DNA from: Himantopus leucocephalus
Lineage: Eukaryota; Chordata; Aves; Charadriiformes; Recurvirostridae
Direction: 5' to 3'
NCBI GenBank assembly: GCA_003993805.1
Contig: RSEF01000002.1
Span: 67,303,879-67,367,878 of the forward strand
Length of the DNA stretch: 64,000 nucleotides
Part shown: one piece after another, positions 49,832 to 60,789 of the stretch
Position numbering within the stretch: position 1 is the first letter of the stretch
How the letters are laid out: each line of letters opens with the position of its first letter
Program-made: the position numbers and the translations under genes
The notes under the pieces: model-generated
What the model was told of the DNA's origin: nothing
Databases searched by the model: none
The model's input: the letters and a program-made list of their open reading frames with translations, nothing else

Positions 49832-50124
49832 ATGACGAGTCCTGGCACGAAGGGATCGTGGCTCTCGCAGCCCATGGTGAAGAGCGTGCTGGTGTATCGC
49901 AACGGGGACCCTTTCTTCCCGGGGCGCCGTATCGTCATCAATGAGAAGAAAGTGTCCAACTTCGAAGTATTCCTGAAGGAGGTGACAGGCGGGGTGAAGG
50001 CACCCTTTGGAGCTGTGCGTAACATCTATACCCCCCGGGGTGGGCACCGTGTCCGGCAGCTGGAGGAGCTTCAGAGTGGAGAGCAGTATGTGGCTGGTGG
50101 CAGGGAAGCCTTCAAGAAACTCAA
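49832..50124 (+). CDS. DCDC2: DCDC2 exon 1: first doublecortin domain
   Basis: This is the first coding exon of DCDC2, a doublecortin-family protein of primary cilia and microtubules involved in neuronal migration and Wnt/ciliary signalling. ATG at 49832 opens MTSPGTKGSWLSQPMVKSV. From residue about 16 it encodes most of the first DCX domain, with KSVLVYRNGDPFFPGRRIVI, NFEVFLKEVTGGVKAPFGAV and RNIYTPRGGHRVRQLEELQ, then YVAGGREAFKKL. Human DCDC2 is nearly identical across this stretch. The exon ends at the donor CTCAA|GTGAGT (last base 50124) in phase 2, and the completed codon is Asn, giving KKLNYLDIGE after splicing. This separates it from DCDC2B and DCX. The exon lies at the right edge of a CpG island. 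The second DCX domain and the acidic C-terminal tail are beyond the window. Confidence 0.97.
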
Positions 50125-53100
50125 GTGAGTGGCTAAAAAGTAACGTAAGATTTGTATGGAACTTGAATATCAGCATTTGGGGTTTGGCACTGTGACAATA
50201 CTTCAGAGGACCCCCCACTCCACCCCCTTTATTAGGCATTGAGGAAAGAGGACTTAAAGACAAAAAGAAAGGTACTTCTAACATAAAACTGCAAAAGAGC
50301 TTTAGAGGCAAGCCACAGAAAGGCTGCTGTTACCATCAGTCACATAGTGCCATCTCCTTGACATGACGGTAGGAGAAACAGCCCTTTAACCCAGAGGACA
50401 CACAGCAATGGCGTGTTGTGATGTGTGTGCTTAACTGAGGGGTGATTGTCAGCATCCAGTGGTAACAGGGAGAAAGCTGTAGAAAGGTGAAGTGTTGGCA
50501 GTCCCGCCGTGAAGTTGGTGAGCCTGGGAATTTAATTCCCAACACTTCCTTTCTTGCTTATTTTTGAAAAGTCTAAAATATTCTACCCAGCTATTCACCT
50601 CTCCATCACTTCTGTTCATTTTGGGTAGGTGTATTGCTATGACCAGAATAGCAGAGTCTCTCCTGTTACGTAAAACGTGATTGTTTGCTTTCTTTTCCCT
50701 GCCTGGACACCAAGAATTAAGCTGACAGTTTCTCTGTTTTCTAGGGAATGACTTGGAGAGTATTGTGGAGGAGATCTGGGCTTTTAGGTGTGTTTCCCAA
50801 GTGGCTCTGCATATGATCAGTAATGGTTCTTAATTCTGGTAGTGAATTTCATGGTCTCAATTGCCTAGTTATATGTTTTGTTCAGAATTTGTAGGCATTT
50901 TTGCTACAGTTGAATTAAAAAAAAAAAATCTCAAAATAAAAATCCCTTTCTGGAGGTGGTTGGGTATTTATGTGCTAAACTACCAGGACCTCGCTTACCT
51001 TGATTTTGTAGAGTGGAGGACACTACATTTTTCAGGAGGGCTCATTATGTTTCAGGACGAAACTCTCTGTGTAAAGAACAGGATCTCTATCAGCACCCTC
51101 ACCGGTTTTGTCACTGGCTGCTCTGAAGATTTATTGAAGCTTCTTGCGCTTCAGTGGTAAAGCTAGAGAGAAAGATGTATGACAGGCTAAATATAAGCCC
51201 CTTTCCCTCTGTACTCTCTTCCATGTCAAACGCAGTGCTCAACTCTCAAGAAAGATCTACTGCATCTTTTTGGTATTAAATCCTGTGATTTTGTGGACAG
51301 CTTAAAGTTGTTAGTTGTCAGCACATCATGTTTCACCTCCCTGAATGTGTTTTATGTTTGACAGACAGGCTAGAAGTAAGCAAGTGTTTGGCATTAGCAT
51401 GCTCCGTGTAGAGAATTGGGCACTCCGGATTTATTTTGAGTGGGAAAAAGCATTTTGTTTTGTCATTTCATGTGGCCAGAGTTTTATGATGAGACGTTTT
51501 CAGACTTTTGTGGCTGCAACATGCAACACGATACCTAAAAGAACGCTTTAACTAACCTAAAGGACTTGGTAAAAGCAGGCTGTTTCATATATGTCTTGAT
51601 AGTATGCTGTAGTCCTGTGCCATAGGGAGGATGAATGGGATGACTTGAGATCTTTTCCATTTCTGTGTTCAGAGTTGGAGTTCTTCACTATTAGTATTTA
51701 TTTATATAGTGCTGTAAATGTTGGCAGGGTGTTTACAAGCATTATTTAAGACAGGCTGAAGGGCTTAATGCTGATCTTGCTCATAACTGGGTTGTAGACA
51801 GACTGATAATTAGGGAGGAGGCATCTTAGCCAGAAACGTCAGAGGAGAGGAGGGGTTAATTGAAAGGTGTAGTTTTCTGAAAAGAATTGAAGGAATTAAA
51901 GAAAAGAGTGTATGTTTGTGTATGTGTCACAGGCAAAAATAAAGCAGTTGCAGCTGTGGGAGACCAAAGCATCTGCCCTAAAGGTTGAGAGTCTGGTCTG
52001 ATAACAGCAAGAAGTTTGTACATTTTTTTACAATTTTTTTGCAGTGATGCTAGTTAGACACATTCATTTCTGTGACAGACTATGCAGGGCTGAACTTTGA
52101 AATGGAGCCTTGTGGCACTGATGTGTGGGAGTGTAATGGAAAGGAGAGAGCATCCAAGGAGAAGCAGAAGCTGAAAGTGTCATTGCTCCACTTCAAGCAG
52201 TGCATTTGTTTCTTCTCAGATGCCTTATACTGAGAACTGAATCTTTGTCTTTCCTGTCCACAGTAAATTCTAGACTAAACTGAGCTCACCTTTAGCACAT
52301 GAGCCTCTGTCATTCCAAGGCTTGAATCTTAACATCCTGAGTTAGATACCTTTGAGGGTATATAGTCGATATAAACTGCTGATATGTTTCATTTTGTAAA
52401 TAAAAATGAATTAATCAGCATTTAAAAATTCTCCTTTTAGAAAAATATGTAGAAATTTTTTTTAAAGGAACAATTATTGGCCAATGTTGCGAATTTTCAT
52501 AATATATAACAAGCTTCCCAGCTTGTTTTGTCATTAACAGGTGTGATAAGTGAATATGTGCTTTTTTGATGTATATGCAGTGAAGTGTGTTGGTATATTG
52601 TAGTTGTTGCAGGAGTGAGTGAGAATGCACTTTCAGGCCAGCACCTCTGTGGAGTTTTTTAGTGACTGTCAGCTTCCTGAAAGAAAACTGTCTATGCTGA
52701 AGCTGGTTTCAATTTTTAGCTTTTTTTCAGCACACTATTTTACCCTCTCCCTTCCTTTGCCCATTTACTTGTGTTTGTGCATGTTAATTAATGGTAGATT
52801 GTTCTCTCTCCAGCAGTGTCTCTTTAAACAACACTGTAGTTTCATCACTGGCTTGGGTAGTCATTGAGTAGAAGTATTTCTGCTTTCTTAGCAAGTGGGA
52901 ATACTTTTGTGAAGTTTTTGGTCTGGGATTTTTTTGAGTGCCATTGTGCCAAGAAAAGCCCTGGCGCTATTTAGACCTTCTCAGATTTGTAGATCCCTGA
53001 AATTTGCCAACTGAATGACCAGACCTCTGCATAGTGAATTTAAGCCTTTGGCTATATATTTGCTTTTCTTTGTCACTTTTCCTAGTTCTCCTTGAAATAA

Positions 53101-54691
53101 TTCACAGATGCTCAGAAAACAAGAACCACAGCCAGCAGCTGGTGTTATAGGCTGTTGGAACTATTTTGTCTGAGGCATTTATTTCTTTTCAGTCTTGTAG
53201 CTTTAAGACTTTGTTTTTTTGGTCTCAAGAGAGCTCATTCCTTTTTACATGGAGAAGTTTGCAACAGCTGTTTTTATTTGTTTTTAAACATGAGGCTTGG
53301 ACGCTTTGTTTTTAAACATTGTCCTACATTGCTACATTTACCTTCTCCAAAGCATTGGCACACACTTTCAAGCATTGGCACACACTTTCAAGCATTGCCT
53401 GGAAGCCTTACTGTGTTTTACTGCCCCCACACACTGAAGCCTTGAAATCCTTGTGACCATTCTGTGGTGTCTTGATAAATGATTGCCATTCCTTCAAAGA
53501 ATGAACAATGCTTTTTCTTTCTCTCTCTTTTTTTTTTTTCTTTCTCTCTCTTTCTTTTTTTTCTTTCTTTCTTGCTTCTACACCTTCATTCCGGTCCCAT
53601 GAATTCTCAACTTTGGCCAGGCAGGAAAGTTTCCACTGGCAAACAAATCTTATCCCAGTCGTTAACTACAGAGCGTGAGATTACTGGCGGGCTGCAGATG
53701 CATTGTGAGCTCTGAGGCCTTTTGGTGAGCCTGGACTGATGCTTGCCATCAGGTATACCTGACACTCTCAGATAGGGTCTTCTAGACTTGAAAGCCTGGC
53801 AAAGCACCTGTGGTTTCCCACTGAAAGTGGGAATAGGGAGAACCTGTAACAAATGCCCACCATCTAATTTGATGGTTTGATGCTCCTGGTGTAGAATAGA
53901 TGCCCCAGCCATTTTTGTTCTCATGTTTAGCTCCTGGCAGAAGGTGCTGAAAGGTGTTGCTGTACTGAGTTATAACTGCCCATGAAGGTGTCTCTTCCTA
54001 CAGCGCTGAGAACTAGAAAGATCTTGCATTACTGGCACCTACTGAGAGCTGCATTCATGAGAAGAACCACTCTAAGAGTGTTGACAAGGGAAAGGAGTTA
54101 GCGGACCCTGGGTACCTGGGCAGTTGCCTGTCTGCCAGTCTATGAGTTACTCAAGCCTGAAGGCTTATTTAATTCCCTTTTTTTGGAAGGGCAACATACA
54201 GCTAATCCATCACTGTGTGTTTTAACTAACACTCTTGTGTTACTGCAGTGTTTTTTGGGAGTATGTACTCTGATGGAGACCAGTATTGTTCAAAGAGATG
54301 TATTTTATTTTCTTGTCCAGCTGAGGCTTGTATTTTGTCTAGTCATAATATAGTTGTGAAGATGCTATTGGTTCATCACAACCACAAGAAACCAGGATAT
54401 ACATGTTCAGATGTGTCCATGTCCTGTTGAAAGAGAAGTGGTGTAGATCCTCTAATCACCAATGTCTTGAAGGTAGATTGTTGGTTCTGCCCTGTCTTTT
54501 GTATTAGCCCAGAGGCCTAGCCTGCAGATTTATATTAACACTCCTTCATTTAAATCTTGAATTAGTTACTTTTTGTGTTATTTTGAGGCATGATAAATTT
54601 TAAAAGCTTCATGTAAGAAAAAAGTGTAGAAATATTTGTATTATTAAGTTAGATGCTTCTGTAAATAATCAAAAATGTTTTCCTTCCACAG
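50125..54691. other. DCDC2 intron 1
   Basis: This 4.6-kb intron begins GTGAGT and ends CTTCCACAG. It contains a 20-bp tandem duplication near 53354-53399 and a 63-base pyrimidine-only tract at 53511-53573. No other exon or recognised transposon was seen. Confidence 0.85.
53511..53573 (+). repeat. Polypyrimidine (CT/T-rich) tract
   Basis: Sixty-three consecutive C or T bases are arranged as CTTT, CTCTCT and T-run blocks, with partial mirror symmetry. This is simple-sequence DNA in DCDC2 intron 1. Confidence 0.9.
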
Positions 54692-54743
54692 CTATTTGGA
54701 CATTGGAGAAACAAAGAAAAAAACTGCCGAAGTCAATAACGAG
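54692..54743 (+). CDS. DCDC2: DCDC2 exon 2
   Basis: This 52-base exon sits between the acceptor CTTCCACAG (first exon base 54692) and the donor AACGAG|GTAGGA (last base 54743). Its first base completes the Asn codon from exon 1, and the next 17 codons read YLDIGETKKKTAEVNNE. Human DCDC2 has YLDIGEIKKR at the same place, just after the first DCX domain. It leaves in phase 0. The small linker it encodes joins the two DCX domains. Exon 3, which begins the second DCX domain in mammals, was not found before the right edge, so intron 2 is at least 9.2 kb. Confidence 0.95.
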
Positions 54744-57140
54744 GTAGGATATCTGAAATATTTAAGAAGTAAACCTGCAGTTAATGTTAGTGACATGCGT
54801 GCATTTATGCCTGATTTTTTATATATATTTATTATGTTTAATAATAATACAATTATCTACCATTCTGAACATATTATTTCAGTGATTATTACTCTGATTG
54901 CTCTGAGCATGCAGTCTGAGGTGGTGGTCTTCTGCTCAGTTTTCTGAATTGCCACACCCAGTTGAAAACTCAGTAAAGAAAATCTCTCATTGTCTTTATT
55001 GGATCTGGTCATAAACCTAAGGGAGCTTTTTTTCATGCAGAAAAAGATGGCGGCAATGAAAATTTTGGGAGTTTTGAACCAGCAAATTTTCTTCAAAACT
55101 TGGTGTTTTCTCTGGAGAAGGGACAATTTTGTTTGAAAAAATCACGCTTAGTTGAAATGCTTTTCCCAGTCACTGCCAGTGTTAGTTGTAAACTTCTAAC
55201 TAGTTCTAGTCCATAATTCTCCAAGCTCACCTGTTTCTCTTGAACAGTGCTACGCTGTAGCCTGAGGAGATAACTGCAGGCTTCAAAAAGCACTGTATGT
55301 GGATTTTTGTGAGATGTGTGACTCTGCATTATTTTTACTGTTTTATTGTATATGGAGGGAGCAATGATTTCCAACAAACATTTGAATTACATCTTCTGCC
55401 TGACAAGAAGCATCAGCTCATTTGTTTCTCAGTTTCTTTTACCTTGTGCTCTCATGCCACGTTTCCAGCAATTTAATGGTTTGTATAGCAGGAGTCTTCA
55501 GACAGTAGGACACCTGGTATTAGAAGACCCTCAAAATTGAGACTTTAGTGCCCTAAAGACATTTACTGTGATACTCGGATACTTCCTATTCAGAGGCTAT
55601 GAAATATCACGCACGCATTTTATAATTGATCGTAACTTTGTAACCTGTATTCTTTTATTTCAAATGCGTACAATCAACAGAAGATCATATTTAAGTTGGA
55701 GATTTGATATACTACTACAAGTACCCTATAAATTTACTCTAAGTTGTTTTTTCCCCAGTTTGTTTATTTATGCAATTGACCAGAACATTGCAGAGATAGT
55801 TTTGTTGTTTTTGTGTAGCCATTCATGCCTCCCTGTTGTTTGGGTCTTTTTTACAAAGGAAAGAGAACAATATTAAGAAATAGAAACAGTTAATTAAACA
55901 CCGATGAGGCAGCAGAGTTATACTCTGTTGCTGACGTATATAAAACTAAGCAACACACCTTCACATATGCACTATTTAAACTTTCCCATGTCTTTTAGTC
56001 ATAAATTCCATTTTTGACCTCCAGCATTTTTTTTATTCCTGTCCTGAGTCTCCTCTGATCCAGTTTTGTGAACTGTGCTGAAACTAGTTACTTGCAGGGT
56101 GTACAGACAGAGAATCAAATAATTCATGATTTTTAATAAGTAAGAAATTATCATTTTGGGAAGGAGGTAAAGTGTTTGTACAGTAGTAGTATTGCACTTG
56201 CCTGAACCATAAAACATAGTTCTGAACCAAAAATGCCACCTTTGGATGTATGACCAGTGTTTACAATTTTTCCTGAATACCCGAATGTGTGGATAGCACC
56301 ATATTTTATGCTAAAACAGTATCTGGATGAAAAAGAAAATTATTCTTACTTATCCCAAACAAGAAAAAGAACATGAGGAAATTTCTTCTGATTATTTCTG
56401 AAAATGCAGTAGTTTGCATTTACTGTTATGTGTGACTCCCATTAATAGTGCGCAGTGTGAGTAATTCCATGTGCCCTTTTCTGAGAAGGTAGTTGTCTTT
56501 GTGAAAGACTCTTAACCAAATCTCCTGATACTGCCAGTTATCAGGAGAATCACAGGCTTGCTACTTTAAGGCTAGTTTTAAAGTTCGTAATTTTGATGCA
56601 AATCCTTATAAGATTCTCAATATAACAGAAATCCTGTGCAGTTGGAGAAGTAGTTGTAGCAGTTGTGGGTTTTTTACTTACAGTTGCATGTTTGGTAAGG
56701 GAGGCTTCCATTATTTCTTCTGGAATCAGTGCTCATTGTATATTATCTTAACACTTTGAGCCATCTCTGAGGGCTTTGAAGTAAATCGGTATAAACCATC
56801 CATTATCTCAGCTTGCTTTCTTCCTATTTGACGTATGTTTGCAATCTCCACAGTCTCTATGGAGAGCTTAACTCTCCATGTTGAGTTTAGCTTTATGTGA
56901 TTGATTTATTTGGGGAGAGGAGTCATAAAAATGAGATGAAACCTAGTAATAGTCTACAGATTTTTATCTGGGCTTATGAATAGCACAATTGTTTTCATGG
57001 CCGAATCATTTAGTTCTAGGAATGCACTTTCAGGGGGCTAGTAGCAGAATTTTTAATGCCTAAATATATTTATGTTAAAATGATGTGAGGAAGCAAGTTC
57101 TGATTTTACTTTTTTCAGGCATTCACTTAGAAATCAAAAT
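54744..57140. other. DCDC2 intron 2, first part
   Basis: This is AT-rich intronic sequence with no recognised exon or repeat. Confidence 0.6.
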
Positions 57141-57149
57141 CTTAGGTGT

Positions 57150-57249
57150 GTTCTAGGACCAGGAGGGGCAGCAGTATTCTCTTTGATTCTGCCCGTCTTT
57201 TAAATCCCTCCAGGGATGGTGATTCAACCACTTCCCTGGGCAGCCTGTT
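57150..57249 (-). mobile_element. CR1 LINE fragment at gap edge
   Basis: About 100 bases of antisense CR1 3' region (CCTCCAGGGATGGTGATTCA, then ACTTCCCTGGGCAGCCTGTT) run into the gap at 57250. It lacks the extreme 3' end, so it was inserted or deleted there. Its left edge is approximate. Confidence 0.85.
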
Positions 57250-58249
57250 NNNNNNNNNNNNNNNNNNNNNNNNNNNNNNNNNNNNNNNNNNNNNNNNNNN
57301 NNNNNNNNNNNNNNNNNNNNNNNNNNNNNNNNNNNNNNNNNNNNNNNNNNNNNNNNNNNNNNNNNNNNNNNNNNNNNNNNNNNNNNNNNNNNNNNNNNNN
57401 NNNNNNNNNNNNNNNNNNNNNNNNNNNNNNNNNNNNNNNNNNNNNNNNNNNNNNNNNNNNNNNNNNNNNNNNNNNNNNNNNNNNNNNNNNNNNNNNNNNN
57501 NNNNNNNNNNNNNNNNNNNNNNNNNNNNNNNNNNNNNNNNNNNNNNNNNNNNNNNNNNNNNNNNNNNNNNNNNNNNNNNNNNNNNNNNNNNNNNNNNNNN
57601 NNNNNNNNNNNNNNNNNNNNNNNNNNNNNNNNNNNNNNNNNNNNNNNNNNNNNNNNNNNNNNNNNNNNNNNNNNNNNNNNNNNNNNNNNNNNNNNNNNNN
57701 NNNNNNNNNNNNNNNNNNNNNNNNNNNNNNNNNNNNNNNNNNNNNNNNNNNNNNNNNNNNNNNNNNNNNNNNNNNNNNNNNNNNNNNNNNNNNNNNNNNN
57801 NNNNNNNNNNNNNNNNNNNNNNNNNNNNNNNNNNNNNNNNNNNNNNNNNNNNNNNNNNNNNNNNNNNNNNNNNNNNNNNNNNNNNNNNNNNNNNNNNNNN
57901 NNNNNNNNNNNNNNNNNNNNNNNNNNNNNNNNNNNNNNNNNNNNNNNNNNNNNNNNNNNNNNNNNNNNNNNNNNNNNNNNNNNNNNNNNNNNNNNNNNNN
58001 NNNNNNNNNNNNNNNNNNNNNNNNNNNNNNNNNNNNNNNNNNNNNNNNNNNNNNNNNNNNNNNNNNNNNNNNNNNNNNNNNNNNNNNNNNNNNNNNNNNN
58101 NNNNNNNNNNNNNNNNNNNNNNNNNNNNNNNNNNNNNNNNNNNNNNNNNNNNNNNNNNNNNNNNNNNNNNNNNNNNNNNNNNNNNNNNNNNNNNNNNNNN
58201 NNNNNNNNNNNNNNNNNNNNNNNNNNNNNNNNNNNNNNNNNNNNNNNNN
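57250..58249. other. Assembly gap (exactly 1000 N)
   Basis: One thousand Ns lie in DCDC2 intron 2. The left side is CR1. The right side (58250-58440) is moderately GC-rich and not clearly the same CR1, so continuity across the gap is not proved by sequence. Confidence 0.97.
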
Positions 58250-60780
58250 TAGTGCCCTCCGGAGCATGTGCTGGCCTTCCTGGGGACGGTAGAGAAAGAA
58301 ACAGGCAGGGTGGATGGAGACCTTGAGACAGCAGGAAACTTTTGCGCAGCACCAGCTGCTCACCAGGTGAGCAGGGAGAGCCTGGCACCTGGGCCACCCT
58401 ACGTCAAGTTGTATGTCACTAACACTGACTTTTCCCACTACAGTTAATATATTGGGGGAAAAAAAAAAAGTTTGTTGTGCTCTTTTACATCGCTATGAGC
58501 ATTTGAACACTATTACTTTTTGAAGTACAAAACCCCATAGTGGTATGGATGTAAGTATATAATCTGAACTTTTGTGGGGAAACACTGAAAGTTATTCTAC
58601 TTTTGGAGCCCATTTATTATTTTGCAAAAGAGCTCTTGTGAGTCCCGCCTTCTGAGAGGAAAAGAAGTCTTTTCTCACTGCCACCATTTCTTCAACAGCT
58701 AGCTGCCATCTTCCACAGAACAAGCACTGAAGAGCTCCCGCAAAACCAGAGTTCTGCTCACCTCATAAAAATACCTCAGGGTGAAAGGAGAGGATGAAGC
58801 AATGGTGTAGCTTACCACAGCTGCCCCAGCTCTCACACACAGGGTCACACAGGCTGTATCTCAAGGAAAAGGACAGTTTACATCCATATCGTTCAACGTG
58901 TCTTTTGGTTATGAGTAAAGAAGCACTCGATCTCCCACATCAGAAAGAGAAGAAAATAAAGGGGCCAACCAAAGCTCTGCGGACTCATTCTCTCGGGTCC
59001 TTACTTAGATCTTTATTCTCACATCAACCCTATCTCCTTAAATAAATTATGCTTAACTCCTTGCCAACTTAAATCATTCAGGTAAGCATATTTAGCATCA
59101 CATAACGAGCAGAAAGGGAGGTATTTTCCCCAGGTGTAAGTGACTCCATAAGGCCAATACAAGGAAGGACCAGACCTAACATGACCAGATAATGTGGACT
59201 CCCAAAGCTTGCTTACATTACTCCAGCTGCCACCAGGAGACAGTTTTAGAGCTTCTTTGGTTTCTCCAGAATTCAGCAAGCAGATGAAGCACACTGCTGA
59301 ATCTGAACCAGCAACTGTAGGTATTGCAATTAATCGAAGAAAACTCAGTGTAACGTGACAGAATGCCATATAAACACTATCTTGCACTCACTGCACTGTC
59401 TGTAGGCTTAGTCAAGAGAGAGAAAGGAGGGTGTGGTGTTTATAACAGCGTGATGAAGAATTGCCTATAAGAACCACACAGCCTGGAATCACTTATATTA
59501 CACATAGATTCTTTTTCTTGAGCAATCTAAAATGGTAATAGGTGATTTTGGTCAGGCATATGACCAAAATGATAAATAAGAGCTGGGGGGTGGAATAGAA
59601 AACAAAAGAATGATCTTTTGCTTGAAAGAGCTGTGATAGCATCAAGTAGTATGACCTTTTAAAATGGAAGAAAAAAAAAGGACTGCCAGCATCATTAATT
59701 CTTTTCAAGCACTGCATAATATTAGTCCTACTGAACATTTTCTTTATGCTCAGACTCTTCCACTTACGATAAGTAATCTCCTATCTTTTGTGAAATACCT
59801 TGTCCCTTAAGAGAGAAGAGAAGAAGGCTTCCCAGCCCTATATGACTCATTGAAGCAGCCTGGTAATTTGGCCTAAGATGGTCTCTTTTCTCAGCTGCGA
59901 TATAAACATAATGTTGTTGTTCTTGCTACTTACAGATGGGGCAGAGGAACTGAAACAGTCAGAGTATGGTGGGAGAAAACAGTTCTCTATAAATAAGAAG
60001 GAAACGTGTCACAGCATCAATTTACATTGGATGAATAAATACTGCAGTAGCTATGATCTTGAGTGTTGATGTGTATTTCCATATCTCACCTTCATGGCTG
60101 AGAAACTAAATGCTGAAGTGTTGGGAAACTTTTGCTAAAAAGGGAGTCACTGTTACCCAAATCTGCATTACGCATAAGCTTAGAACACGCATCCAGGCCA
60201 CAGGAAGTGGCTTAATCATTAAAAGTTTTTCCGTGCCTAAACCCAAGGTGCCTAGGAACACGTGGGAAGTATGATCACAGCTTCAGAGCGCACCACTGCG
60301 TAGTAGCAATCCATCCCCTAGCAACTTTTGTTTCCATGGCAAAAAGCTGTCCTGTTTACTTTGAGCTTTACTATTCTCCACTGATCTGGGGAGATGTGAC
60401 TGAACTGGTGAACAGGCAGATTAAAAGATGAGCATGCTCCAAGAAAAATCACCCAATAAATTTTCCGACTACTTTGCTTTCTTATAGAAGGGCGAGACAC
60501 ATTAAAAAAAAAAACCAAACAAAAACAAAAAACATAAGGAACTGGCATCTGAAGGGCAGGACAAAGCAAATAAGGATGTGCCATTGCTCCGCGACACCAG
60601 CCAGCCACCAACCGTAAGCCACAAACGCTGATGCCTTCGCACACGTGAAGTCCCCCTCTCCCTTCTCCAGACTGACACGCTTTAACCCTTCTGCTCAGAG
60701 GACCACCTCTCCTAGCCTTCACCTAAGGAAGACGCGACCTCTGTGAAGAGCGAATACCAGAACGAACAACCTTGTCTCTG
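58250..60780. other. Presumed DCDC2 intron 2, second part
   Basis: This is unique sequence with no recognised exon or repeat, apart from a short A-run near 58457 and another near 60505. Assignment to DCDC2 intron 2 depends on the join at 57250-58249 being correct. Confidence 0.45.
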
Positions 60781-60789
60781 ACCGCAGTC

